Source: Mansonella perstans (lineage: Eukaryota; Nematoda; Chromadorea; Rhabditida; Onchocercidae). Taken from it: 64,000 bases of DNA. Position 1 is the first letter of the stretch, and every line of letters starts with the position of its first letter. Positions 1 to 17,888 of the stretch are shown here, piece after piece. The stretch spans positions 47,986-111,985 of the forward strand of contig JBAMDO010000192.1 in the NCBI GenBank assembly GCA_037074765.1, written 5' to 3'. Under the pieces are notes generated by a model. It was not told where the DNA came from. It saw only the letters and a list, made by a program, of their open reading frames with translations, and did no database searches. Both the position numbers and the translations under genes were made by a program.

Positions 1-171
1 AAAAATCAAAGCCTACATCAGATCAACATGATACTGTTCCCAAAATTTGCCAATCTAAATTTCCCAAAATTTGCCATCCTAAACAATACCTGTCAAGAAG
101 AGTGGGCGGCATTGATAAATACTGTTTGCTATGCAGTTCATACAATTATCACAGCTCGTAAACCAGAGTGA
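1..171 (+). other. open frame at left edge, possible terminal exon of an upstream gene
   Basis: One frame stays open from base 1 to a TGA at 169-171, 56 codons. It ends with a segment containing CQEEWAALIN and HTIITARKPE that reads like ordinary protein. It holds two near-identical copies of a short unit encoding FPKFA. No family was recognised and the 5' end is off the window. It could be the last coding exon of a plus-strand gene to the left, or chance. Confidence 0.25.
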
Positions 172-3108
172 AATGCAGCTTCGATGAGCGGTATTCCTGA
201 AAAAATTTTTTCAATCATATTTTTTCAAAAAAAAGTTCGAGAAAGGAGGACGATGAGGCAAGAAACAAAAACTTATGAACAAACACGTAACAAAAATGTT
301 CAAACCGGAATCCCGAGTTCTGCAAACACAGCCACGTTTAACAGGACTTCCTCTCAACTGGCCGCCACAGGAAACTTTTAAAAATGAATAGAAGAAAGAC
401 AATTTTATATACGCTAAGAGCTATTAGATTAAAAAAACGAAAGGATGGACTATAGAATGATAAGAATTAAGAAGGAGACAGAATTTCGATCGAAAATGCA
501 AAATTTAACACCATATGTGCGAAAAAGTAATTCAAAAACTATAGTTAAGTATTCTAACTGAGTAAAATTTGAAAAACATAAATTTGTATCTAGTATACTG
601 ACGTCGTCATAGAATTTGCATATTATATAAATCAATTAAAGTACTTAAAGTCAGTACAAATTGGCAAAATAAAATGTACAAATTTGTCGATTAGTAATTT
701 GATAGATATTATTGTAAGAAGTAGATGATAGACATGAATTTGGATACATGTTAACAATAAATAGGATTAAAGCATACATATAAAAAGAACATGTATTGAT
801 ATTTACCAGATAATATCATTATAATAACAAAGACTATTTCAAATCGATGATGTTGTAACATGTACATTTCAAAAAGGGAGCAAATGGCAGGTCAGAGGTT
901 GAAAATGGCAAAGATGCAATAAACTGATAACATTCTCATGTTTCTTATCACAATGATCACATATTTTGTGACACAATAAATAAATTCAATCAGAATCGCG
1001 TAAAACTATTCATCTCTAATGTATATATATATATATGAACATTCCATGATTGTCTTTAAATTCTATCAAAACTACGAATATATATGCAAAGATTATATCA
1101 ATCGATACTTTTTCGATTAGTGATTATACGACAGAATTCGCAACAATTCCCAATGCAATCCTAAGCAAAACAAAATTAAATCTTTTACTTTTTTTTTTTT
1201 TTATCATTCATTCCATTTAAATTACAACACACATTTGATTGAGAACCAATAGACGACTATCGCTGCAATGATAAATTATACCAAATTCGAGTAAATTTGT
1301 TATTCTACCCAATCAGTAGTTTCTAAATCCTCGGCTATTATATTAAAAATACAATGTTTCTATCTCATGCAAAAATCTTTTGAAAAAAAAAAAAAAAAAA
1401 AAACTGGATTCTAGTTTATTTGCTTTAAAAATTTTTTAAAAACTGGATTCCAGTTCATTTCCATTTTTTACATACTTCATTTTATCTTCTCTTTCGTGTA
1501 TTTCAAAACCAAACATTTGTACTGAGGTTCCCGCCAATTTCATAAAAATAATCTGTTTTCAGGTTTCTTACATTGTAATACTTTGGTGTACCATTTAGAG
1601 TTGCAATCAATAAGCAATTCTTGACATGTTTAAATTGAGCAAATTTTTATTACCTATCAAATAACTGAGATGAAGCAACAAGCAGTAATCATGTATTCAA
1701 CCAGATACATGAAATACATCCTGTATTAACTAACTTTACACACAAGCAATTACATCGTCTAGGCATGAAATATTTACCAGTTCTTTTTAGATTCTTGTCC
1801 TCATTCTCATTCCTTCGTATTTTTGTTATTTAACGTTAAAAATATAACAAAACACGTGACATGTATCTTGTAAAACCTGACTGCTTTAAAAATGATACCA
1901 CTAACGAGAAAATCGAACTATAAAACAAACATCGAGCAAAAAATGCAAGAAATATCAACTTTCTTTACTAAGATAAATTAAAGGCTAACCGCTCAGAACT
2001 CAGAATTGCAAATTAAATGACAAGCTTTAATGAAGCGAAAAAATCAGAAACATGTTTAACAAATGAAATGCAATATGAGTAAAAAAAAAAAAAAAATTTG
2101 TTCATCTTTGCTCCAACCACCTTTGTTGTAATAGTATTAATTAGGCGAATTTCATCGCAAGAAAACAAAAAGTGACGGAAGACCAAAGGTAATCAAAAAA
2201 ACTCGTTATATCTTTCCTTTGAATTTACGAAAAAAGAAAAAAAAAAAAAATCAAAAACCAAGTTTAACAGAAACACATACAATTTCAGTAAACTGAATTT
2301 ATGAAATGAGATAAAAATTGGAGATAAGAGCGTTTTATACATTGTATACATATATATATATGCAACTTATAATAAGTTGGCATTGGAATACGGATATATT
2401 AAAAATCGCAAAATTCTGAATAGCAAATTTTCTTCCGAACAAGCTAAATAAGTTTACGAAAGAACAACATAAAAACATTACATCAGATAGTTCAGCCATA
2501 AAAATTTGAATTAAATATTTCACTGCGATGTAAAGTTCAAAACGGTTAAGCAATAGCAACAATATCATGTTCTAAAATACTATGTAATAAAGCAAACAAT
2601 CTAAGCTAATAATTATTATAGTAGTAAAGCGTAAATTATCCAAAGTGTAAGTCAATTTGAAATGAATTCGTCTAAGACTAGAAATTTGATGAAATTCTAT
2701 TACATATATAATAATCTGTGAGGGATGGATGGAGGAACAGTAAAATAGCCGACAAAAGCGGGAGTCGGTACCGGACATTCCAGAGAACATCCCAGAAGTT
2801 CAAGGCTGATTTTTGTTGTTTTGTTATTCGATTTGGATGCAATATTGATTTCTGGATGAGATAAAATTAAAGTATGAATGGAGAAAAGATAAAGGCAGCA
2901 TGTAAATCTACAAAACAATAGAGATATTGGTATGATATCATATGACGGTACGTAATCAACAAAAACACATTTCACGGGAATATTTTAATGTATGATTGTG
3001 AATACGGCTGGTCACTAAAGCCAATCCAATGAATTATCTACAATACCGTAATGACAAACGGAAATCCCAGAACTATCACAAACTCCAAATCTAAATGACA
3101 ATGGAATT
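172..3108. other. intergenic AT-rich stretch, no gene resolved
   Basis: Mostly low-complexity AT-rich DNA with several poly-A and poly-T runs (around 1190, 1383, 2081 and 2237). A less AT-rich patch at about 2720-2830 has short open frames on the minus strand, but none could be tied to a splice-consistent model. No RNA gene was recognised. Confidence 0.4.
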
Positions 3109-3535
3109 TCATCCATCCCTTACGTGGCAAGATAGTATTTCACGGGTTGATAATACTACGCGGTATCCTACTCTCCAGACCGATAATGTCTCCCCCGACC
3201 GCCTTGACATAAGCTGTTCCAAATGTATGGACATTTCATCTATAATGGTCTCATTATAAAGGCGAAATTCCGACATGCAGAAAGAGTCCCTCGTAATATG
3301 AACGAATTCAGCGCTTGTTGATATGAAAATAATTTCGAATAACAATGCACCATCATCCAGTTCCCCGAAAGGAAAAAATCGATACATTCCAAAATTCCTT
3401 CCAAAAGCAATGGGTAAACCGTGGTTAAACACTGAAGAAGTTTCACCTTGGCAGTTGCCACCTTTCCATTTATGCGACTTTTTTTTTAATGCAGGAATTT
3501 GTTGCAGTTGTTGGTTTTATATTGTTCGTGAACAT
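3109..3535 (-). other. unresolved coding-like unit on the minus strand
   Basis: A minus-strand frame is open for about 127 codons and stops at 3109. Within it a CAC|gtaagg donor lies near 3120. Upstream, a tctctgtag acceptor sits two bases before an ATG at 3535, which reads MFTNNIKPTT and then meets an A9 run just before the long frame; the two frames differ by one base at that run. This could be a small gene downstream of the WIPI gene on the same strand, with an intron or a homopolymer error, or part of a long 3' UTR. The product was not recognised (it contains GRNFGMYRFFPFGELDDG). A competing frame over the same DNA is also open for about 70 codons, so the frame is uncertain. Confidence 0.3.
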
Positions 3536-3978
3536 CCCTACAGAGAACAGATGTTAAAATAATTATGATCAAACGGAAGTATAAACTTAATTATTAAAGG
3601 GTGTTAAAAGAAAATATAATGAAATTAAAAGATTCACGAAGGCATAATATATGAGTAGAATTTATTTCCATTACAGAATCATATGTAAAGAGAGAATAAC
3701 ATACTGTATAGATAAAAACAGCTTTATAAAAAGAAGTAGACTGAATAAGTTTGATAACAGCAGCTACGCCCAATTCCTCTCATTTTTTTCTCCTTGAACA
3801 AACGGAGCAATACTCATTTTCAACGAAGTGAAGAATCACGAAACCGAAAGACATTAATGTCAAGGAGAAAAAAAACAAGATTTATATTTAAGTACTAGGA
3901 TCAAGTTGCTCACAATTCTATTTGAGCTCCTGTTACCCTAAACTAAGCAACAAAAAGAAAAAAAACTGTACATGGGAC
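3536..3978. other. 3' flank of the WIPI gene
   Basis: This 443-base stretch lies past the stop codon of the minus-strand WIPI gene. A minus-strand AATAAA (TTTATT at 3661-3666) is a candidate polyadenylation signal about 310 bases past the stop. Nothing coding was seen. Confidence 0.4.
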
Positions 3979-6295
3979 TCATGAATCACTGGTTATTTCC
4001 AAGTAGAGTAAACAGGTTTGTCGCGTGCACTCACTCCGTTCTGAATAAAAATTGAATTTGCAGTAGCTTCCATCGGACGAGACCACTGAAAGCGCCAAAA
4101 TTTCGTGAGGATCAAATGCTTAAATGAATCTAAACCAATAAAGTCCAGATGAGATATTTAAATTGATGACTCATATTATTAAAACTTCTGCGGCCTATTA
4201 AACAGAAAAGTCGTAAATTATATAGCGATGTTTTCAGCTCAACGAAATTCAAGCTGTTAGCTTAACAATGCCTTACAATTAACTAAAAAACTTTTAACCA
4301 ATAACAGAGTCGGGCTGCGGCCCAAAAGCACATATGCAAGAGTCCTTGTCTTTAAATGGGAAAGGTAATCGGAAACGTGAAACGCTGACTTCACCAGAAA
4401 AACTCAGCTCTCTTAGCGGGCTGAAAAAACTTTTTAAGACGGAAACAGGAAAGACTGTAATCTTTAAAACATACTTGCCAAATGTTTACAAAAACGAATA
4501 CGGAAAAGTTACTTCCTACGAATTACCAGAATCACAAGAACATACACTTTCTTCTTCTTCATAGCTAATGAGAACAAATGAACAGTATGATGATTGCTAG
4601 ATACACACAGCATCGTCGAATCCGTTGAGAAGCTTATACTGGAAGCAAAGATATGTTCAGCATCCTACCAGATTTTACAAGTTTCCAAATAAAAATTTGG
4701 GTACAAAATTAAAATAGTACCAAAATATTGAAGCAGGATTCGTCCCACGCCGCAATTCTTTCAACAAAAGACAGGTTTTGGTGTCAAAAATTCTTATTAT
4801 AGTGCCTTTTTCAGAAGATGTAGCTAACTGTTCTCCTGTAATGGGAAACATTACAATTTCAAAATTGAAAGTCGTATTTTTTTGTCACTTTGTACTAAGA
4901 GATTTGTCTAACAAAATGTACATGTGCTATGCACTCATTAGCAGCTTTTCATTTATTAGGTCAAGAACTATTCGGGTAATTTGGGAAACAAATTAATTTA
5001 TCTTTCGAAAGAGTACTTTACCTGTAAGATTAAGTGCAATAGCAGATAACGGTCTTTGATGGGCGTTGATTATTCTCGGTGGAGCATCCGGTTCGGCTAA
5101 CGTTAAACAGCAAACTGCCGACGACGAAGAAGGTGCAGGAAAAGCAAGAAGAGAATTTTCCGATGCTGGACATAAACAACATATCCCACGTGGATTTCTG
5201 CTTGAATCATACACTTGCAATTTTTCAGGTCGATCTGTGAAACTATAAAAAACGAAATGAATAATTTGTGTTATCATGACTCCACATAGATATATGTTCC
5301 AAATATAAATGAATAATCTGCTTAAACCATCTGAGAAATAAAAGTAACGTACAATTTATTTTAAAAAGAAATTAAGATAATTTTAAAGGAAAACATATAA
5401 TTTCGTAGGAATTCTGTCCACTACATCAATCAAATACCTAAAATCTTATATAATATTTCTGATGCAAACCATCTCAATTAATTTTTTTTTGGTGAAGAAA
5501 ATCGATCTTTCAACTGCAAATAACTCAAAATGAAAAAAAAAATTAAAATGAACTTGACATAAAAAACAGTCAGAAATATTTACTTCGGACATTATATCAC
5601 AAAGAAGGGTTGTCTAACCTGAAAATGTGAACAGATGTGTCGAGGACCACTACAATGCGATCACGACGTAAACGTACTGCTCGCACATCGCTATTCATTT
5701 CTAATTGAACCACTTCTCTGTGATTAATAACATCCCAAATTACCACTGCAAATAAATAAAAGGCTTTCAGGATAATATTAATCGCGAGGTCCCAAATATT
5801 TTTTTTATTATCTCTTACAAGAAAACTACACCCTTAAAAGATTTGAAAAATAAGACATAACCAAGACCTTTATTTGTTGAAAAAGCAGGTGTTACACCCC
5901 CACCAACGAGTGCTACGTAATTGCAACGAAAGAGCATCTCTACCGCTCCAATACCACCATTCAGTTTTTCATTAAAATTTTGCTTTAACGGATCGGTGTT
6001 ATAAATCCGAAAACCATCATCCAGGCCACATACAAAACAGCCAAAATCCTGCAAGTACTGCCAAAAATTTGTAGGCTAACACAATTTAAATACTACAATT
6101 TTAACGATATAATTTAAAAATTACCACAACTTGACCAAATTAAATTTGAAAAAAACCATAAAGCAAGCCCATTGTAAACAAAAATTTCCACGCTTTACAG
6201 AACATTTATTATTTCTGAGCAAAAAAAAATAAAAAATAAAAACACAACCATACTTGATTGAAGGTGTTGAACAACACGTGAGATGCCTTTCCCAT
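3979..6295 (-). CDS. WIPI3/WIPI4-type PROPPIN, autophagy WD-repeat protein (WDR45/WDR45B family)
   Basis: Eight exons, in transcript order: 6295-6254, 6048-5868, 5745-5619, 5242-5022, 4835-4721, 4638-4513, 4420-4299, 4085-3979. Phases join throughout and give 346 aa, close to the 344 of human WDR45B. PROPPINs are seven-bladed propellers that bind PI3P and PI(3,5)P2 on forming autophagosomes. Visible landmarks are [20 protein letters not shown] near the N-terminus, [16 protein letters not shown], the blade segment [13 protein letters not shown], and the lipid-binding LRRG at about 218-221. The C-terminal [15 protein letters not shown] and SSDGSYCKF complete the family pattern. The start is [10 protein letters not shown], 15 bases after a tag acceptor (AG at 6311-6312), as expected for a trans-spliced start. 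One odd stretch is a basic then hydrophobic segment ([12 protein letters not shown]) at the end of exon 6; the exon 6-7 junction is the least certain. The C. elegans relative is probably epg-6, but orthology within the WIPI3/4 pair was not resolved. Confidence 0.93.
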
Positions 6296-6309
6296 TAAAG
6301 CGAAGCGAA

Positions 6310-6315
6310 CCTAGA
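6310..6315 (-). other. probable trans-splice acceptor of the WIPI gene
   Basis: A ttctag acceptor on the minus strand sits 15 bases before the ATG at 6295. No cis-spliced upstream coding exon is needed, so a spliced leader is the likely partner. This is inferred from position. Confidence 0.5.
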
Positions 6316-6661
6316 AGTTAGAGGTTTTCATTGATTGAAAAACATAGGATAGATCTAGTTCTGAGGTCTCTCGGTCTTTCTACTGTTCCAAATAAAATGT
6401 TTATGTTTCTATATATGGATATATTACAGAGAGGAAATTGTGACAGAAATATCATCTGAAATTTTCATAAGCATACAGGAAGCAGAGAGTAAAAGAGAGG
6501 GAAATCCTATTGAAGTCAATGGAAATAACCTTTTTTAAATTAATAGCAATCGCTATAAACAACCAAACTTTTCAATGTTGTTGAAGTATAGTAATATAGA
6601 CGAAACAGCAATTTCAGGATCACAACGAGAAGTATAATTCCATAAATGTGCAAACTGCAAC

Positions 6662-6749
6662 CGGACACAATTCAGTCACTTTTCGGACACAACCCAGTCA
6701 CTTTTCGGACACAACCCAGTCACTTTTCGGACACAACCCAGTCACTTTG
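6662..6749. repeat. 22-base minisatellite, 4 copies
   Basis: Four head-to-tail copies of a 22-base unit (core cggacacaacccagtcac) occupy 6662-6683, 6684-6705, 6706-6727 and 6728-6749. The middle two are identical; the first differs by two bases and the last at its final base. The unit is not a multiple of three, so it is not a protein repeat. Confidence 0.9.
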
Positions 6750-8772
6750 TGCTTTGTGCAATCCATACAACCCAAACTTTGTGATCCCAGCCGCAATTTA
6801 TTTTATGCAGCTGATGAATTTATCTTCAGTTGTTGCATATGTCGTACGACTTATAGGAGCGCCGTTACATTGGCGGAATATAAGGAAGTTATGAAGTAAT
6901 GTTGGACTTTTCGGCGTTCAACCTGGCTTTTTCACCTAAAGTGGTCTGTAATGTTTTTTCCATTTTATTTTTTCAATTTTTATTAAAGACGAGTTATTCT
7001 TCCTTATTTTTATTTATCGTTAAGATGGCCTTTCTATTTTACACATATAATTTTATTGCTATATGTGTCATTTGCTGAAAAATAACATCGTTTTACATAT
7101 CATATTTGAAAATACTTTGACATATGCTTCACTATATTGGAAAAGTTTTTTGAGTTAAACCTAAAATTAAGGCAGAATTTAATTTGTAAATGTTCTGTAA
7201 TTATTGAAACTTAAGATTACTAAATGTTTACCATATAATGTATCAAATAATGATAACCTAAACACATTACAATGCAGTCAATTTTTTCCACACTAAAAGA
7301 TCGGTTAGGATCAAGTTTTTCATTATGGTTTTATCAAGGTGACTCCGCTATTGAAAGTTTAGTAACATTTCAATTTTATTTGGACATATCTTGTTGTTTT
7401 TGATTACTTCATTTTTAGTCAAAAATTAGATGAAATACTAATTAGCACAAATCTTTTTCATCATTCTTCACTATCGCTATCTTTCTCGGATTACTACGCT
7501 ATTTTTGATTCTGTTATAAAGCAGTTTTCTTTTGGCTTTTATTTTGGGATTACAGTTACGTGCTGTACATATCACTTTTTCAATTGAATCTCAATAGTTG
7601 GAATCTAAAAAAAAAAATGAGGGAACAGGGAAAGAAGCTCTCTTTCTATTCTTTATTCACATTTAGTATAAAAGAATTACCAAATCTTAAATTTTGAAAG
7701 CGGCAAAAGCCTGTATTCTTTCTGTAGCCAAAAGATGCTCTTAACAGTTATTGTCTTTTGAAAAATAGACACCTAAAGGGATTTAAAATTACCGAAGAAT
7801 TCAAATTCCAGTTAACATATTACGCATACTGTATTTGGTGATTAAAAAAAATTGAATGTTTTTCTGAGATGTATTTAATGTTACAGTTAGAAGATGCTAC
7901 TGTTAGCATATATCTTTGAGAAAAAAATATTTTATTTTCGATTTTAGTATATATCTATTTCCTCTTAACATATAACAGTTTTTAATTAGATCAATTACTT
8001 TACAATTTTTTTTTTTTTTTTCCTTCTATTTCCTTTTCACAAAAGTAACTTTTTGTTTTACATTGGCTAAAAATTGGCATATTTTTAATCTGTTGCATAA
8101 TCTCATTAGCCTATATTTTAGAAGCTTTTTAAATGATAAGATCATTTGTTTTTCATATGTTGTAATTTTGTAAAAAAAAAAAAAAAAAAAAACGATTAAT
8201 CTTTTCTTTTTTTTCATTATTGTTTTTAACTGCACATGTTACATGACATATTTTTTAAATGCTTTTGAAGTAAAACAAAAAATTAAATCCATTTATGTAA
8301 TTTAAAAATTTGCAGGAAAATAGGATGAAATTAGCACATTTTAGCCTGAAATCATGAATAAATGGAGGTTGGAATAGTATAGTGTGTCCATTCAGGGAAT
8401 GAATAAATGCATAGTGACGTTTATCTCATATAAGCACACAAATGTACTCTAACTTCTGTTCTTAAATAGCTTTGGCAAATAGATGCTCGAGAGAATCTCA
8501 AAAATATTGATCTTTATTCCTTACTATGTTTCACTTTATGCCTCTCCTTTCTCAATGTTATTTCATTTAATTATAATTGCTTCTATAAAATGATTTGCCA
8601 TATATTTCTTCTGTTAAAGTTATTTCATTTCTGTCTGATAAGGGAGACAACATTTTGTATCATATATGTTAGATTAATAAGTTGTAATTTTTTTGCGCAT
8701 AAAGTTTTAAATGAATGCGAATGTATTAAATGTCTTATTTGATTAAATTCATTTGTTTCAATTTATTTAATT

Positions 8773-8799
8773 AAATTACGTAACGTTTAAATTACGTAA
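8773..8799. repeat. short direct repeat
   Basis: The string aaattacgtaac occurs twice, separated by three bases, immediately before the inverted repeat at 8801. It may reflect replication slippage. Confidence 0.6.
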
Positions 8800-8800
8800 C

Positions 8801-8835
8801 ATAAATTATTTAAATAGATAATTTAAATAATTTAT
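8801..8835. repeat. perfect inverted repeat, 15-base arms
   Basis: Arms 8801-8815 and 8821-8835 are exact reverse complements around a five-base loop (agata). Both arms are nearly pure A/T, so chance is not excluded, but 15 of 15 matches is long. It could form a cruciform or an RNA hairpin. Confidence 0.75.
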
Positions 8836-9628
8836 ATTGTCTTTTTTTGAATTTTAAACTATTGATATATTAAAATGCAACAGCAAGATCAAATTACTAG
8901 CTATGGTTAAGCTGAAAACTCAAATTCATTTCGATGGTTAATTTATCAAATCTAAATTTCACTAACTGCGTTAAATAAATAAAGGAAACAGCAGAAAGTC
9001 CAATAATTTTTGAAAGCCTTACTTTATAATAAATTTAGCTGACCAGATTTATGTTCATTTCTTTGTATTGTTTTTATATGGATTAATGATAGCAATGTTC
9101 GAATACAGGCATTTATCATAAACATCCTTTATCGTGCTGCATTATGGGATGAGAAGTCATAACTTTTAGAACATAAATAATTAGCATTCTTTTGACAGTG
9201 AAATCTATTTGTATGAATTTGATTTTACTTGTAGAAAAAGGAGCAATTAAAATAATTATAACCAGACGGAGAAATTGATTGCGTTATTCTGATTTTAATG
9301 ATTAAATTAGCAGAAGCGATTTGGTTAGTTTATGCAGATGCACACGCAAAAAAAAAAGAGAAAAGAGAAACTAACAAGCATGGTTGCACAAGAAATATGT
9401 TCATGCAAACACTTTGTAACATTTTTTTTTTCGTTTATTTGTAATCATAACATGTTGCTTTTTATCAATAACTTATATGTTTCCAATTTATTTTATCAAA
9501 TTTTTGTATAAATTTTACATAAATGGTCTGCACTAATTCCCGTCAGTTTACGTATTTGTTAGAATATCATCACTACATTGCATTATTTACATAAAGTTGA
9601 ATGTAACACATTCAATATGCAAATAAAT

Positions 9629-9634
9629 TTTCAG
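9629..9634 (+). other. probable trans-splice acceptor of the SEC14L1-type gene
   Basis: The sequence ttcag (AG at 9633-9634) follows an AT-rich tract and lies ten bases before the ATG at 9645. No upstream coding exon is needed, which fits a spliced leader. Confidence 0.55.
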
Positions 9635-9644
9635 GTAATAAACG

Positions 9645-15553
<5,909 letters not shown>

Positions 15554-16914
15554 TTGCAAACATTTCATACAAAGTCTAGTTAGCATTTTTCGAAAATGGT
15601 GGTTCTCTTTTTTCAAAGAAATCTAGTTATTAATTTTTTGGAGATGACGGTTGTTTTTGTATTATACTAATTTTGGATAGTCAAAACATTGTCGAAATCT
15701 TCGTCTGCTGACCGATCTAATGGTAATAAATTATTCCCAGTGATCGTTTTCATTCTCGTATGACTTCATTATTATAGACTTAAGGGGAAAAAAAGTGTTA
15801 CTAATTGATTCTGTGAAAACTGGTTAGGCATGGTGCTTTTGATCAAGATACTCTGAATTTTAACGAGAATTCTAGTTATACGTTTAGTTATTTTTCTGAG
15901 CCAGTATTCGTTTTCATTGAATTTAATTTATTATATACCTCTTTTAATACTAGTGTGCTTGTTGTGACAGGATACTGGAATAAAAGTTCAGGAAGTCGTT
16001 TTAAGGGAAATTTGAGAAAGTGTGTCCTGTCGTACCATAAGATAATTGTGTTACCAAATAAAGTATTAATGTCGCTGCTCTGCCGTTCAGCTTTCAAGGT
16101 GTTGTTTTGATATTTGGGATTTGTTCATGTAGAATCAAAATGTAATGAAATACTCATGTCGTAGTTGTCTTTTGCTTTTCTTTGTTTCACTTAATATATT
16201 TTTTCTAATTGTCGGACCACGTGTGATTACATCGTTTGCTCAAAATTTGACTTGCTAGGACTTACCAGTACATAAGAATGTTATCACCATGATTAGCGTA
16301 GTATCTGGTAATAATGACAATTTTATGAATGCTGATCTTTTTCTGTGATTCATGTCTATCTATTTTCGACTGTTATTAATGTTAATTTTCTATGATGATC
16401 CCGAAAACTTCTTGAATCAGACTGTATTTTGAATGGTATTCTTCGACGATTCAAATATTGTTGTAAAGCCACAAAAAATTAACCTTTTTCAATAATTTTC
16501 AAAAATAGTTTTGAAACATTTAGATGATTGCTGATTTTTTCCTGGGTAAATTTCATGGAGTGCGACAATTGTAAAGCTATTGGAAAACCTACAGAGTGCC
16601 TCATTTGAAAGTTATCTTGTTGATTATGATATTTATAGCTATTTTCATTGATTTATTATTTATCTGATTTGTTTAGATTACTATTTCCATTGTTTTGTAC
16701 GCAGTTTGATTTTCGAATTCTGCTTAGAGCGAATTCAACAATGGGTTAGACTTAACCCATAATTGACATGTTGTTCATAAATTTGCATACAAGAAACCGA
16801 AATATTGTTTGTTGTGAGTTTGTCTATTTATTTATGGTTTAATTTAATTTGTAGCATGTTTTCATTGAAGTTTTTTGTAAAATCCCAATAAAAAAAATAA
16901 AAAAAGGGACAAAG
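15554..16914. other. 3' flank of the SEC14L1-type gene
   Basis: AT-rich, without recognisable coding sequence; contains the two candidate poly(A) signals. Confidence 0.4.
15725..15730 (+). terminator. candidate polyadenylation signal of the SEC14L1-type gene
   Basis: AATAAA at 15725-15730 lies about 170 bases past the TAG. A second AATAAA is at 16057-16062. Which is used cannot be told from sequence. Confidence 0.4.
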
Positions 16915-17888
16915 TTTGTTCACGAGTAGGATGGGCTCGTTAGCCTTCGGCAACTATCATAGGAGAAGGGTAACTCTTACCCCAACCAGGGTAGATGAGC
17001 TCGGTTAGCTCTGCAAGGCCATATCTATCTAAAAAAATAACGCTCCAAGCAAAATCTATGGCCTGAGGATCTCGCTGTAATCGTCCAAGTTTGCCAGGCC
17101 CTAATAGATGAAGCATTAGAGTAAAGAGTGGGGACAGTTACGCTTACGCTGCACCTCATTTGAAAAATTTACTGTGCAGACTAAATGGATTCATTCAGCG
17201 AGGATTAAATCCTCCAGATTTTCGTTAGCGACGCCAAGCCATGATGACGATATTTTTAAACAAATTAAGTGGAACTAAAATTGAAGAAACAGAACTGAAG
17301 ATTCTGGTCTCAGAGTTATTCCGCGAGATATTGGATTTATATGCATATTAAAGTTAATCGTTCCTGTATTGTTTCAAAATGATGGTCTTGATTTCATTGG
17401 CATACATATATTGGACAACAAGGTATTAGTAGTAAGTGACAAATTTGTTCGAGGCTTTAGACCACCGAAAATGGATACGAGACAGAACGTCACAGTCCAG
17501 TAGGCTTCACTGCATTATGGTTTAACTAATAGTTTCAAATGATACTGCTGACTTCTCAGTGGCCAGATGTTTTGTTTGCTTTGGCAAGTTGCTTTCTTCA
17601 TAGTTTTTAACTAATTTTAAGATTGAACTATGGTATGCAGATCTGGTCGCCTAACACTGCTTTTCAGCTGAATGGACTAGATATATGTACTGTTTGGTCT
17701 ACGTTACACTGCTTATTCCTAATTATTTATAATAGTGGTTGTACTTGCAGAACTAATGGTTAAAAAATTAGTGGAAATAGCTAAACTAATTTTTTTCCAG
17801 TTCCCAACTGCGTTATCGCCACTCGATCTTACTGAACAAATTCGTAAGCACCAAATCGCTCCTAAAGGAATAACTGTACTGTATTAAT
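16915..17888 (+). pseudogene. decayed coding-like or repeat-derived island, identity unknown
   Basis: This island is richer in G and C than its flanks, most clearly at 16915-17260. From about 17240 a plus-strand frame beginning MMTIF continues with LNKLSGTKIEETELK and SELFREILDLYAY, then stops. Another frame picks up at about 17350 with VPVLFQNDGLDFIGIHILDN and continues through FVRGFRPPKMD. Reading through without introns but with a frame change suggests a processed or decayed copy. A separate T-rich acceptor at about 17814 precedes FPTALSPLDLTEQIRKHQ and a TAA, which looks like a terminal exon. No family was recognised. Alternatives are a dispersed repeat or an alternative last exon of the SEC14L1-type gene, although the phase of that exon does not suit exon 12. 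Confidence 0.35.

Larger units (their letters stand above)
6296..9644. other. divergent intergenic region between the WIPI and SEC14L1-type genes
   Basis: About 3.3 kb separate the two 5' ends, so promoters for both genes should lie here. The region is AT-rich and has a 22-base minisatellite (6662-6749), a perfect inverted repeat (8801-8835) and poly-A/T runs near 8006 and 8173. Short open frames over the minisatellite are products of the repeat and were not called as genes. Confidence 0.5.

Noticed and set aside
3323..3562. 79-codon plus-strand frame
   Set aside because: It overlaps the longer minus-strand frame at 3109-3487 and lacks a supporting splice context. It is not excluded, but weaker.
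6646..6899. Two overlapping 82-83 codon frames on the plus strand
   Set aside because: They share the 22-base minisatellite read in different frames, and the remainder resembles no known protein.
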